A stretch of 64,000 bases of DNA, taken from the NCBI RefSeq assembly GCF_000425945.1, contig NZ_AUEK01000006.1, forward strand, positions 434,001 through 498,000. Direction: 5' to 3'. Below are positions 23,222 to 32,761 of the stretch, one piece after another. The position numbers were made by a program, and so were the translations under genes. Numbering within the stretch: position 1 is the first letter of the stretch; each line of letters starts with the position of its first letter. The notes under the pieces were generated by a model. That model was not told the origin of the DNA and did no database searches. It saw only the letters and a program-made list of their open reading frames with translations. Source of the DNA: Candidatus Solirubrobacter pratensis (lineage in GTDB: Bacteria; Actinomycetota; Thermoleophilia; Solirubrobacterales; Solirubrobacteraceae).

Positions 23222-24921
23222 CCGACCTCTCGCTGCGCGAGCGCCCAACGCGGCGTCCGTCCGCGCTGACGGAGCGGGTCCCGCAGGTCGTCGCCTTCGC
23301 GCCCCGGCTCGGCCTCCCTACCGCCATCGCGGTCGTCGTGGCGTCCGTCGTGGTCGTGACCTGGCGCGCATTGGAGCACGGAGGGCCCTTCTTCGAGGAC
23401 TGGAGGCTCCGAGCGATCGGGCTGTACAACGGGGGGCCCGAGCGGCTCGGGTTCTTCCACTGGTGGGACGGCATCTACTCGGTCTCGCAGTACCGGCCCC
23501 TCAGCGTGCCGTATGTGATGGTGTGGGTCGGATTCGTCGGAGACAGCCCGTTCCGTCACCAGCTCTGGGTGTCCGTGTTCCTGGCCCTCACCGGCTTCGC
23601 GTTGTTTGCGGCCCTGCGTGTCGCGCGCTTTCCATGGCTGTTCGCGGTCGTCGCGGCGACGCTCTTCGTCGCGTTTCCGTTCACTTCCTCGGCGAAGTTC
23701 TGGTCGACGGGATCGATCTTCGACTTTGCCGACGCGCTGGTGCTGGCAGGGCTCGCGCTCGGCGGGATCGTCCTGCGCCACTGGCCGGCGCGCAGGCGCT
23801 GGGGCCTGCTCGCCGCCTCGGTCGTACTGTTCGCCTTGACCGCCGGCTTCTACGAACTTCCCCTCCCGCTGCTGGCTTTGGCGCCGATCTATTACGCCGC
23901 GGCATGCGACGGGTGGCGGCGCGCGGTCTTCGTGAAGACCGGGGCGGACATCCTGGCGGCGGTCGTGATGCTGGCGGTCTTCAGGACCCAAGGTCGGACC
24001 GAGACGTCCGCGGCGGATACCTGGTGGCCGCATGCACGGCAGATCGTCTCCGAGGCCTGCCGGCTATTCTTCGACGCGCTCACGCCGTCGGGGCGCTGGG
24101 ACATCGCGATCGTGGTCATTCTCGTTGCGATCGCCGCAGGCCTGGGTCTGCGATTCGTCGTCGAGCGAGAGGCAACGCTTCGCGACCTCCGGGATGCCCG
24201 GCCGCGATTCGCGCGGTACGCGGTCGTCGGCCTGCTCGGGCTAGTCGCCGCGCTGCTCGCCTATCTGTTCCTCGTCCCAGCTCTGTGGTACCGGCCGCTG
24301 ATGCCCGGGCAGGGCGACCGCAGCAACGCGGCGGCCGCCATCGGCTACGCGGTCGCGTATACGGCGCTCCTCGCAGTGCTCGCGACGCTCGCCGCCTGCG
24401 CCGTCCCAAAGCGGCGGGCGGCGATCGCGGGCTTTGCCACCATGAGCGCGCTGGCACTCGTGTACGCCGGTGCGTTCGCGGCTCAAAGCCGCGGGCAGGG
24501 CGACCTCTACATCAAGGCTTGGCAGGGCTCACACAAGCTCGAGCAGGCTATGCACGCGACGCTGCGGACACCGCTGCCGCCGGGCACGCTCGTGCTCAGC
24601 TTCGGGTCGACCATGTACGTGGCGCCGCTGATCAACCAGATCGGCGACTACAACGACTTTGACGCCGCGGTGAAGTTCGCGGTGGACAACGGCACCGTGC
24701 GCGGCGCGGCAATCTTCGCGCCGCAGCCGGTCGTCTGCGGTCCGACGAAGGTCGAACTGCCGCGTCGGCCGGGTATCGGGCCGCTCTTCGGACCCGCCTG
24801 GAGGGCGCGGTACGGCAAGGTCATATTCATGCAGCCGTACGAGCACCGGACCGAGCGCATCGACTCTCAAGCCGGCTGCCAGGCGGCGCTCACGCGGTTC
24901 ACACCTGGCCCGCTGGCCTGA
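23218..24921 (+). CDS. Multi-pass membrane protein, GT-C-like glycosyltransferase candidate
   Basis: This 567-residue protein has about 10-11 hydrophobic segments. The first outer loop holds acidic residues (GPFFEDWRLRAIG and FHWWDGIYSVSQYRPL), and GT-C enzymes place their catalytic Asp/Glu in such a loop. A soluble C-terminal part of about 120 residues follows, with FGSTMYVAPLINQIGDYNDF. I do not recognise a named family. The GTGA overlap with gtrA suggests that it uses a polyprenyl-phosphate sugar to modify a surface glycan. It converges with the LbH-FkbM gene 9 bases away. Confidence 0.65.
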   Translation: MTDLSLRERPTRRPSALTERVPQVVAFAPRLGLPTAIAVVVASVVVVTWRALEHGGPFFEDWRLRAIGLYNGGPERLGFFHWWDGIYSVSQYRPLSVPYVMVWVGFVGDSPFRHQLWVSVFLALTGFALFAALRVARFPWLFAVVAATLFVAFPFTSSAKFWSTGSIFDFADALVLAGLALGGIVLRHWPARRRWGLLAASVVLFALTAGFYELPLPLLALAPIYYAAACDGWRRAVFVKTGADILAAVVMLAVFRTQGRTETSAADTWWPHARQIVSEACRLFFDALTPSGRWDIAIVVILVAIAAGLGLRFVVEREATLRDLRDARPRFARYAVVGLLGLVAALLAYLFLVPALWYRPLMPGQGDRSNAAAAIGYAVAYTALLAVLATLAACAVPKRRAAIAGFATMSALALVYAGAFAAQSRGQGDLYIKAWQGSHKLEQAMHATLRTPLPPGTLVLSFGSTMYVAPLINQIGDYNDFDAAVKFAVDNGTVRGAAIFAPQPVVCGPTKVELPRRPGIGPLFGPAWRARYGKVIFMQPYEHRTERIDSQAGCQAALTRFTPGPLA

Positions 24922-24930
24922 GGCGAACCG

Positions 24931-26226
24931 CTACGGCTCCAGCAGGAGCGTGACGAAGCCGCCGAACGGCGCCGGACGCTGATCGACGCGCGCTACGAGT
25001 TCCTCGTCGGCGACCGCGTCGAGCTCAGACGCCTCGAGCACGCGCAGGCGGTATCCAAGCTCGCGGTAGAGGTGCAGCGCATCGAGCGGGTCGTCGCCGA
25101 GCTCGCGGATCCCTGCTGGCCAGAACTCGGTCAGCACGACCGGTCGGCAGCGCTCGAGCACGCGCCTTGCGCCGCACAGCGCGACGTGCTCCGTCGCCTG
25201 CGTGTCGAGTTTGAGGACGTCGACCTGGGTGTCGCCGAGCACCTCGTCCAGGGTGAGTGCCGGAACCTCCAACCACGGCCGCTCCTCGAGTACAGGACCG
25301 ACACGATGGTCCCCGGTGTTGGTGGCGCACGCGGACAGCTTCACGGCTCCGGATCGATCCCACGCCGCGCCGGCGACGACGTCGACGTGCGCGAGTCCGT
25401 GGCGAGCGACGTTGGCCCTCAGAAGCCGCAGGTTGTCAGGATGCGGCTCGATAGCGACGACGCGTCCCTCCCGTCCGACGATGCGCGCACCGAGAAGCGT
25501 TACATAGCCGACGTTCGCGCCGACGTCGACGAGCGTCGCACCAGGGCGAAGGACGTTGCGCAGCGCCTCTGTCTCGTCGGAGTCCCAGCCGCCGCGGTCT
25601 CGGAGGATCGGCGTCACGACCTCGTCCTCGGCGTGTAGGTACATGCGGCCGACATCCGTCGCGGCGTCGGTCGCGGGAGGCAGGCCCCTGCGCCGGCCGG
25701 CCGAACCGAGGCGCTTCGCCGGGACACCACCGACGACCGTGCCCGCGGCGACGTCCCCAGTCACCACGGCACCAGCCGCGACCACGGCGTCAGCGCCGAT
25801 CCGGCACGGGCCGAGCACGACCGCCCGGCTAGAGACCGATGCGCCGCTCTCGATCACCACGTCGCGGCCGGCCGCCAGGATCGCGCCGCTCCCGGCGAAA
25901 CCGACCTCCGCGATGTCGTACGCGCCCGTGAGCACGGCTACGCCATGGCCGAACAACGCATGCGCCTTTACGGTGATGGTCCCGGACACAGTGTTGAACA
26001 GCGCGTCGTTGACCTGCGCCGTCGGATCGACGCTCAGGCGCTCGGTCGGACCGAAAACCTGCGGAACGCGCAGCGCGTCGTGCCGCACGCGCTCGGCGAC
26101 CTGAGCCTCGATCGCCGGGAGCCGGCGAGCGAGGCGCTCCTCAACGCGGCTGTCGATGAGGGCGTGTAGGCGCCGGCCGAGCGCTGCCCGAGCGGGCCGG
26201 AGCACGCGGGAGCGCGCGAGGCTCAC
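24931..26226 (-). CDS. Fusion of hexapeptide-repeat (LbH) domain and FkbM methyltransferase
   Basis: This 431-residue protein joins two domains. Residues about 60-175 form a left-handed beta-helix with hexapeptide-like turns (ASVSSRAVVLGPCRIGADAV, then GDVAAGTVVGGVPAKRLG), as in serine/sugar O-acetyltransferases. Residues about 195-431 are an FkbM methyltransferase with LVDVGANVGYVTLLGA near residue 230 and VDVLKLDTQATEHVAL. One chain may acetylate and methylate a glycan sugar, or the LbH part may be only a trimerisation scaffold. The GTG at 26226 overlaps the upstream methyltransferase stop (GTGA). Confidence 0.82.
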   Translation of the reverse strand: MSLARSRVLRPARAALGRRLHALIDSRVEERLARRLPAIEAQVAERVRHDALRVPQVFGPTERLSVDPTAQVNDALFNTVSGTITVKAHALFGHGVAVLTGAYDIAEVGFAGSGAILAAGRDVVIESGASVSSRAVVLGPCRIGADAVVAAGAVVTGDVAAGTVVGGVPAKRLGSAGRRRGLPPATDAATDVGRMYLHAEDEVVTPILRDRGGWDSDETEALRNVLRPGATLVDVGANVGYVTLLGARIVGREGRVVAIEPHPDNLRLLRANVARHGLAHVDVVAGAAWDRSGAVKLSACATNTGDHRVGPVLEERPWLEVPALTLDEVLGDTQVDVLKLDTQATEHVALCGARRVLERCRPVVLTEFWPAGIRELGDDPLDALHLYRELGYRLRVLEASELDAVADEELVARVDQRPAPFGGFVTLLLEP

Positions 26227-26825
26227 GACGCGTGGCGGCGGAAGCGGAGCAGGCGCAGGCCGCCCCAGGCGACCTCGTTGCCGTCGGCGTCCGGCTGGTC
26301 GGGCGAGGAGTCCACAGAGACCAGGCCCGCATCCACCAGCGTCGGATGGCGGCGGACAGCGTCGTCGATCGCCTCGCGGACTTCGAAGTAGTGGGCGTCG
26401 TGGAAGACCAGATGCGCTTCTTCGGCGAGCGTCGGCAGCGTTGCCTCGATGTCGCGCTCGACCCCGGCGCGTGTGTGGTCGCCGTCGATCAGCGCGAAGT
26501 TGAAGCCGGCGCCCGCCACCTCGGCGGCGCTCGCCAGCGCTTCCGGCGAGGGTTCGGCGACCATCGTCGCGCGGTGCTGCACGCTGTCCCAGTCCTCCGG
26601 GGCCACGCGCGGGTTCGGATCAACGCAGACGATCCTGCCGTCGGCGTCCAGATCGTCCAGCGCGGCGCACATCACCAGCGTCGAGCCGCCCTTGAAGGTC
26701 CCGATCTCCACGATCCGCTGCGGCTGGAGCCCAGCGACGAGGCCGTACAGCAGGACCCGCTCGTGCATGGACATCCACGCCGGCGTGGTGTGGACGATGT
26801 GGAAGCGCTGCGCGAGAAAGGTCAC
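26223..26825 (-). CDS. Class I SAM methyltransferase, Methyltransf_24-like
   Basis: This 200-residue protein has MHERVLLYGLVAGLQPQRIV followed by EIGTFKGGSTLVM as motif I. RIVCVDPNPRV, NFALIDGDHTRAGVERDI and LVFHDAHYFEV follow, the pattern of TylF/cephalosporin-hydroxylase-like methyltransferases. The GTG at 26825 is chosen because it overlaps the stop of the decayed methyltransferase upstream (GTGA). It is coupled to the LbH-FkbM gene. It probably modifies the same glycan. Confidence 0.82.
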   Translation of the reverse strand: MTFLAQRFHIVHTTPAWMSMHERVLLYGLVAGLQPQRIVEIGTFKGGSTLVMCAALDDLDADGRIVCVDPNPRVAPEDWDSVQHRATMVAEPSPEALASAAEVAGAGFNFALIDGDHTRAGVERDIEATLPTLAEEAHLVFHDAHYFEVREAIDDAVRRHPTLVDAGLVSVDSSPDQPDADGNEVAWGGLRLLRFRRHAS

Positions 26826-27215
26826 GTGCGCCCAGCCGCGTCGCGGACGCGATCCCTGGCCGCTTGGGCGACGATCCCGAACTCGGGAGACAGGCCGTTC
26901 TGCCAACGCTCGGTCACGACCTCGATCCGGTCGAAACCGGCCGACGCACGTAGCGCCGACAGCGACTCGGGGGTGTACATCGCGAAGTGGTGCTCTCCTG
27001 AATAGTCCTGCAGGCGGAAGGTGACCGCTTCAGATCGGCATAGGCGAACCCGCCTGCATTGAGTTGCTCGATCATCACGGCCCAGTTCGGGGAGATGATA
27101 CGAGCACGCCATCGGGTGGCGCGGACCTGAGCTGGTCCTGCGAGCCCTCTTCCAAGTCAGTCGGCGCCGACGACCACGTCCACCGGGGCATCGGCGGACA
27201 GAGCCACGCGACTGC
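26822..27215 (-). pseudogene. Decayed methyltransferase, C-terminal half
   Basis: The last 75 codons read RLQDYSGEHHFAMYTPESLS and RIEVVTERWQNGLSPEFG, a typical C-terminus of type-11 methyltransferases in glycan loci. Upstream the frame shifts near 27030; the other frame continues RIISPNWAVMIEQLNAGGFA. Still further, near 27170, DVVVGAD is followed by an in-frame TGA. The N-terminal SAM-binding part is absent. The remnant keeps a GTGA overlap with the next methyltransferase, so that gene has probably lost its original promoter-proximal partner. Confidence 0.7.
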
Positions 27216-27363
27216 GCACCGCCATTCGTGATTCGCGGGGCGCCGCGACGCCGGCGCGCCGCGTCCCAGGTCGGCCGAACACGGCAGCGAAGGCCAGCAA
27301 CTGGCCCTTCGAGCGGCGCGATGGCACTTTCTATGATGCGGGCTCCCCACGGGAGGTTCTCGC
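27216..27363. promoter_or_regulatory. Upstream region of the giant fusion gene: -10 box and ribosome-binding site
   Basis: A perfect -10 box, TATGAT, lies at 27332-27337. GGGAGG (27351-27356) is a strong ribosome-binding site 7 bases before the TTG start at 27364, and it decides that start. The rest shows no gene. Unlike most promoters here this one gives a leadered transcript. Confidence 0.55.
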
Positions 27364-30300
27364 TTGCGCGTCAGCGTCGTCATCGCCACAGCCAACCGGG
27401 CGCCGAGCCTTCGTGTGACGCTCGACGCCCTCCGTCATCAGACCTACACGGACTTCGAGGTGATCGTCGTCCAGGGCCCGTGCGAAGACGAGACGCCGGA
27501 GGTGCTCGCTCGCTACGCCGGCCAGGTCAAGGTCGCGTCGAATTCGGAGCGGAATCTCTGCAAGTCGCGCAACCTTGGGATCGACCTCGCGTCCGGAGAT
27601 GTAGTGGCGTTCATCGACGACGACGGGATCCCGGAGCCTCGCTGGATCGAGGATCTCGTCGCCGCATACGACGACGAGCGGGTCGGCGGCGCCGGCGGCC
27701 TCGTGTACGACCAGACCGGCGTCAACCTGCAGTACCGCTACGCGGTATGCGACCGCGTTGGCCGTACGGACTTCGACCGGCAGCCTCCGTTCGACGAGTT
27801 CACCGTCCCGGGCGCCGATCCGTTCCTGTATCTGCAAGGAACGAACATGAGCTTCCGGCGCCAGGCGCTCGAGGGCATCGGCGGCTTCGACGAGAACATC
27901 GAGTACATCTGGGACGAATCCGACCTCGCGCTGCACCTGATCGACGCGGGCTGGACGCTGCGCCCGCTCGACGGCGCCGTGGTCCACCACAAGATGCTCC
28001 CGAGCCATCTGCGGCGCAGCAAGGGACTGGTCACCGATCCGTACGTGCCGGTCAAGAACCGCAGCTACTTCGCGGTCCGCAACGGAAGCGGCCATCGCCC
28101 GATGGAGGAGATCTTCCGGAGCCTCACCGAGTACGTCGACATGCAGCGCCACTGGGCGGCCGACTGCGAGATCCACGGCCGTTTCACCTCGGGCGAGGCG
28201 AGCCGGTTCGTCGAGCGCGTCGCCGAGGGCTTCGAGGCCGGCCTCCTGCAGGGCATGGAGCAGCCACGTGCGGGCCGCGCGCTGGCCGCCAAGGACCCGG
28301 ACGCGTTCCTGCCGTACCCGGTGATCGCGCCCGAGGGCGAGCGGATGTCGCTTTGCCTCGTGTCGCTTGACTATCCCCCCGCGCCGATGGGCGGCATCGC
28401 CCGCTACACCGCCGACCTCGCCCGTGGACTCGCCGCCGTCGGCCACGACGTGCACGTCGTCACGCGTTCGCAGCCGCCGTTCCGTCTCGACTACGAAGAC
28501 GGCGTCTGGGTGCACCGCCACCCGGAGGGCGAGCGGCTACTGCCGCACCTCGACGGCCATCCGCTGCGAGACAACCTCGCGCATGTGACGGCCGTCTGGC
28601 AGGCCGTCCGCACCGTGCACGAGCGGTTCGGCGTCGACGTCGTCGCCGGCAACGTCTGGCTGGCGGAGACCCTCCTCTGCGCGGTCGACCCGCGCTGGCC
28701 CACCGTCATGACCTGCAGCACGCCGATCCGGACGATCGCGTCGACGCAGCCGGCAGTCGCCGCTAAGAGCCACACCGCGTGGCAGGTCAAGCTCGAGGAC
28801 GCCGCGCTCGTGCGCGCGCAGCATCTAATGCCGGTGTCGCACGCGAACCTGCAGACGCTGCGCGCGGCGACGCCCGCGGCCGCGGACGTGCCCGCAACGG
28901 TCGTCTGGCACGGGATGGTCGACCGCGCGGGAGGTCCACTCCCACCCGCATCGGAGGACGGCGAGACGGAGATCCTATTCGTCGGCCGGCTCGAGCCGCG
29001 CAAGGGGATCGACACGTTGCTCGACGCCGCCATCGAGCTGCTGCGGGAGCGCCCGCAGGCTCGCCTGCGGATCGCCGGCGCGGACAACCCGTACGCCGCC
29101 GAGGACGCGCGCAGCTACCGCGAACGCGTCGACGAGCGGCTGGCGAACGAGCCGGGGATCCGCGACCGGATCGTGTTCGAGGGCGAGGTCAGCGATGAGG
29201 TCCTCGATCAGCTCCTGCGCGACTGCCACATCTTCTGCGCGCCGTCGCGCTACGAGTCGTTCGGGCTCATGAACCTCGAGGCGATGATGTTCTCGCGCCC
29301 CGTCGTCAGCACCACGGCCGGCGGCATCACCGAGGTCGTCGCCGATGGCGAGACGGGTGTGCTCGTCGGCGTCGACGATGTCGCGGCCCTGCAGCGCGCG
29401 CTGCGAGAGCTCGTCGACGATCCGGAACGGCGCGCGCGCATGGGTGCGGCAGGGCGGGCCCGGTTCGAGCGGGAGTTCGACAACGCCGTCGCAGTTGCCC
29501 GAACCCTGGCGGTCTACCGTGCCATCGCCGGCCAGGGCGGCGCGGTCGACGGCGAAGCAGCCGTCCGCGCGGGACTTCGCGACGTCATGCGGGAGTTGGG
29601 AGACGTCGCCGACCCGGAGGCGGCGACGGACGAGTTGCTCGTTCCCCACGCGTTTCCTCATGACTATCTGGCGGCCTTCGAACGGCTCGCCCGTGCGCCC
29701 GCGCGCGACTTTGTATCCGGGCTCTACGACGCGATCCTCCAGCGCCCGGCCGAGCTGCAGGGGCTCGACACCGCGACCGAGCGGCTCCTCTCGGGCGCGG
29801 TCACGCGGGAGCAGTTCACGCGTGAGCTCGCGACCAGCGACGAGGCCAGGATGCTCGGCGTCGATCCTCGCTTCCTCGACACCATCGGATCAGGTGTGCC
29901 GCAAGAGCTGGAGCGCCGCGTTCGCGATGCGTTCTGGCGTGACGACGCCACGTTCGCACGCCTGCTCGCGGGGTCGCTGCTCGGCGACGACCGCGCAGCG
30001 GCAAGCGCACCGGAGATCGTCGCCGCCCTGGCGAACGGCTGCGACCGGCACGACGTCCTCAGGAAGCTGGTTGCCGACGACGAGGTCCGGGCGCGCGTGC
30101 CGGGAGCCGGCAAGCTGCTGGAGTTTCGGTTCCTGTCTCCCCGGGAGCTGCACGAGGAGCTTCTGTCACTCAGCAAGGCCGACGACGCCGAATTCGTCGC
30201 CGGCGCCTACCGGCTCCTCCTGGGCCGCGAGCCCGACCCCGCGGCCGCCGGCAACCTGGCACGCCTCCGGAGCACCCCGCGCAGGCGCGTCCTGGCTGAC

Positions 30301-31506
30301 ATCGCGTCTGCACCGGAGGCGGCGAGCCGAGGCATCGACGCCGTCGTGGTCGACACTCAGGCCGCGACGATCTCGAGCCTGGGCCAGGCACCGCAGGGCA
30401 GGGTCACCCGGATCCCCGGCCTGCGCCGGGCGCGCGGAGTCGGCCACAGAGTCCTACGCGACCGGCGCGTCGGCGGTCTCCAGCGCTCGTTCGAGCAGCT
30501 CCGCGCGGAATCGAACGAGCTGTCGGCGCGGACTGCCAGGATCGTGGACGCGCAGGTGAATCAGGAGCAGGCGATCGGTCGCTTGGAATCGCAAGGGCGA
30601 AGCCTGGAGCGCCTGATCGACGAGCTCCGCGACGAGATGCACCGCGGTCTCCGCGACCTCGAGGGCTGGCTCGAGGCGATCGGGCAGCGGCTCGACGGGA
30701 TGCCCTCCGAGGGGACGCACGGGGCCTACCTGGGCGACGGGAAGGTCCTCGTCAACACCGTCTGGGGCGGGAAGCTCCTGCTCGCCGCCGACGACCGCAG
30801 CCTCACTCCTGAGCTGGTCGCCAACGGCATCTATGAGGCACCGTTCTCGCGCTACCTGCTGCGCAGGCTGCAGGAGGGCCAGAAGGCCGTCGACATCGGC
30901 GCCAACATGGGCATGCACACGGTGCTGATGGCATCCCGCGTCGGCGACTCGGGTCATGTCTTCGCCTTCGAGCCCAATCCTCGGGTGCGCGAGTTCCTCG
31001 AAGAGAACCTGACGCTCAATTGGATCCGCAACCGCGTCACCGTCCATGCGGCGGCCGTGGCGGACCTCCAGGGCAAGCTCACGCTGCACGTGACCGAGCG
31101 CTACATGGGCAACAGCTCGCTTCGACCGCTCGACGCGAGCTACACGCGCGACGTGCCGAGCGACACGGTCAGCGACATCGAGGTCGAGGTCGAGCCACTC
31201 GACGCCCGCTCCAGCGAGCTGGGACACGTGGACCTCGTCAAGATCGATGTCGAGGGGAGCGAGCACCGCGTCTTGAAGGGGATGGCCGGCATGCTCGACC
31301 GCAACCAGATCGACGTCGTGACGTTTGAGGTCTTCAAGGACCGCATGGGCGACGAGTGGACGCCCTTCTGCGACCTTCTCCGCGGCTACGAGAACGGCGG
31401 CTGGCGATTCAACGACGTCAACGACGACGGGGTGCTCAAGCCCCTGCGACTGGACGACATTCTCCGAGTAGGGAGGTCCGCCCAGGTGGTCATGACCCGC
31501 AGTTGA
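27364..31506 (+). CDS. Giant GT2-GT4-helical-coiled-coil-FkbM fusion protein
   Basis: This 1380-residue protein has five parts. Residues 1-320 are a GT2 domain (VSVVIATANRAPSLRVTLDA, FIDDDGIPEP as DxD at 85-88). Residues 328-720 are a GT4 domain (YPPAPMGGIARYTADLARGL, FVGRLEPRKGIDTLLDA, CAPSRYESFGLMNLEAM). Residues 780-990 are helical with three DUF4214-like segments, for example GAYRLLLGREPDPAAAGNL. Residues 1038-1112 are predicted coiled coil. Residues 1119-1376 are an FkbM methyltransferase (AVDIGANMGMHTVLMASRV, VDLVKIDVEGSEHRVLKGMA). The TTG start follows GGGAGG. It lies 10 bases before the Wzt-like gene, so it may build, cap and measure the exported chain. Confidence 0.88.
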   Translation: MRVSVVIATANRAPSLRVTLDALRHQTYTDFEVIVVQGPCEDETPEVLARYAGQVKVASNSERNLCKSRNLGIDLASGDVVAFIDDDGIPEPRWIEDLVAAYDDERVGGAGGLVYDQTGVNLQYRYAVCDRVGRTDFDRQPPFDEFTVPGADPFLYLQGTNMSFRRQALEGIGGFDENIEYIWDESDLALHLIDAGWTLRPLDGAVVHHKMLPSHLRRSKGLVTDPYVPVKNRSYFAVRNGSGHRPMEEIFRSLTEYVDMQRHWAADCEIHGRFTSGEASRFVERVAEGFEAGLLQGMEQPRAGRALAAKDPDAFLPYPVIAPEGERMSLCLVSLDYPPAPMGGIARYTADLARGLAAVGHDVHVVTRSQPPFRLDYEDGVWVHRHPEGERLLPHLDGHPLRDNLAHVTAVWQAVRTVHERFGVDVVAGNVWLAETLLCAVDPRWPTVMTCSTPIRTIASTQPAVAAKSHTAWQVKLEDAALVRAQHLMPVSHANLQTLRAATPAAADVPATVVWHGMVDRAGGPLPPASEDGETEILFVGRLEPRKGIDTLLDAAIELLRERPQARLRIAGADNPYAAEDARSYRERVDERLANEPGIRDRIVFEGEVSDEVLDQLLRDCHIFCAPSRYESFGLMNLEAMMFSRPVVSTTAGGITEVVADGETGVLVGVDDVAALQRALRELVDDPERRARMGAAGRARFEREFDNAVAVARTLAVYRAIAGQGGAVDGEAAVRAGLRDVMRELGDVADPEAATDELLVPHAFPHDYLAAFERLARAPARDFVSGLYDAILQRPAELQGLDTATERLLSGAVTREQFTRELATSDEARMLGVDPRFLDTIGSGVPQELERRVRDAFWRDDATFARLLAGSLLGDDRAAASAPEIVAALANGCDRHDVLRKLVADDEVRARVPGAGKLLEFRFLSPRELHEELLSLSKADDAEFVAGAYRLLLGREPDPAAAGNLARLRSTPRRRVLADIASAPEAASRGIDAVVVDTQAATISSLGQAPQGRVTRIPGLRRARGVGHRVLRDRRVGGLQRSFEQLRAESNELSARTARIVDAQVNQEQAIGRLESQGRSLERLIDELRDEMHRGLRDLEGWLEAIGQRLDGMPSEGTHGAYLGDGKVLVNTVWGGKLLLAADDRSLTPELVANGIYEAPFSRYLLRRLQEGQKAVDIGANMGMHTVLMASRVGDSGHVFAFEPNPRVREFLEENLTLNWIRNRVTVHAAAVADLQGKLTLHVTERYMGNSSLRPLDASYTRDVPSDTVSDIEVEVEPLDARSSELGHVDLVKIDVEGSEHRVLKGMAGMLDRNQIDVVTFEVFKDRMGDEWTPFCDLLRGYENGGWRFNDVNDDGVLKPLRLDDILRVGRSAQVVMTRS

Positions 31507-31516
31507 GGCTGCCATC

Positions 31517-32761
31517 ATGGACGCAATGAGCGCACCGGCGATCGTCGTCGACGGCGTGAGCAAGCACTTCCGCCGCCCGCACGAGCAGATGCATACGTTC
31601 AAGGAACGTGCGCTGCATCCGTTCCGTCGCCGGAGCCATGACGAGTTCGTCGCGGTCCGCGGTGCCAGCTTCACCGTCGAGCGCGGCGAGTTCTTCGGCA
31701 TCGTCGGTCGCAACGGCTCCGGTAAGAGCACGCTGCTGAAGCTCATCGCCGGGATCTATAAGACTGACGGCGGCGAGATCTGGGTCAACGGCCGCATGTC
31801 GACCTTCATCGAGCTGGGCGTTGGTTTCAATCCCGACCTCGCGGCTCGCGACAACGTCATCCTCAACGGCATCATGCTGGGGCTGACGCCCGGCGAGGCG
31901 CGGGCGCGCTACGAGCGCGTGATCGACTTCGCCGAGCTGCGCGAGTTCGAGAACCTGAAGCTGAAGAACTACTCGTCAGGCATGCACGTGCGGCTGGCCT
32001 TCGCCGTGATGGTCCAGGTGGACGCGGACGTGCTGCTGGTCGATGAGGTCCTCGCGGTCGGGGACGCCTCGTTCCAGCAGAAGTGCTTCGACGAGTTCAA
32101 CCGCCTGCGCGACGAAGGCAAGACGATCATCCTCGTCACGCACGACATGAGCGCCGTCCGGCGTTTCGCGCACCGTGCGATGCTGATGGAGCGCGGCGAC
32201 GTGGTCACCGTGGGCGACCCGGAGCTCGTCGGCAATCAGTACCTGCAGATGAACTTCAACCGCGACACGGGCAGCGGGACGCCGGCGCCGACCTTGCGCT
32301 TCGGCAACGGGCGTGCGCAGATCACCGACATCTGGATCGAGGACGCCGGCGGGAACACGACGAACGCTATTCCGCATGGCGAGGAGATGACCGTTCGCGC
32401 GCTGATCGACTTCCGCGAGCGGATGGAGCACCCGACCGTCGGCCTGGCCGTCGAGACGCATGAGCAGGGCACGGCGTTCGCCACGAGCACGCTCTGGGCG
32501 GACGAGTACACCGGCGTCTTCGAGGCCGGCGAGAGCGCCACCTTGACCGTCCGCTTCCGGAACGTGCTCTCGCCAGGGCACTTCTATCTCTCTCCGTCGG
32601 TCTCGTCGCGCGGAGGGCTCGAACTGGCCGACCATCGGCCCAGGACGCTCCCGTTCTACTCCACCGGCACGCTGTCGACGGGTGGGTTCGTGGATCTCGA
32701 CCACGAGCTGCGACTCGAGCACGGTGTGACGGCCCGTCCGGCCGCCGAGATCGCGTCGTGA
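31517..32761 (+). CDS. ABC transporter ATP-binding protein with C-terminal extension, Wzt-like
   Basis: This 414-residue protein has an ABC ATPase domain with Walker A GRNGSGKST at 64-72, a signature of YSSGMHVRLAFAVMV near 152, and Walker B VLLVDEVLAVGDAS near 170. The short FIELGVGFNPDLAARDNV segment is typical of polysaccharide/teichoic exporters. Residues about 255-414 form a beta-rich extension (Wzt_C-like), which in O-antigen exporters binds the modified end of the glycan. The stop overlaps the permease GTG (GTGA). With the giant methyltransferase fusion upstream, this suggests recognition of a methyl-capped chain. Confidence 0.92.
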   Translation: MDAMSAPAIVVDGVSKHFRRPHEQMHTFKERALHPFRRRSHDEFVAVRGASFTVERGEFFGIVGRNGSGKSTLLKLIAGIYKTDGGEIWVNGRMSTFIELGVGFNPDLAARDNVILNGIMLGLTPGEARARYERVIDFAELREFENLKLKNYSSGMHVRLAFAVMVQVDADVLLVDEVLAVGDASFQQKCFDEFNRLRDEGKTIILVTHDMSAVRRFAHRAMLMERGDVVTVGDPELVGNQYLQMNFNRDTGSGTPAPTLRFGNGRAQITDIWIEDAGGNTTNAIPHGEEMTVRALIDFRERMEHPTVGLAVETHEQGTAFATSTLWADEYTGVFEAGESATLTVRFRNVLSPGHFYLSPSVSSRGGLELADHRPRTLPFYSTGTLSTGGFVDLDHELRLEHGVTARPAAEIAS

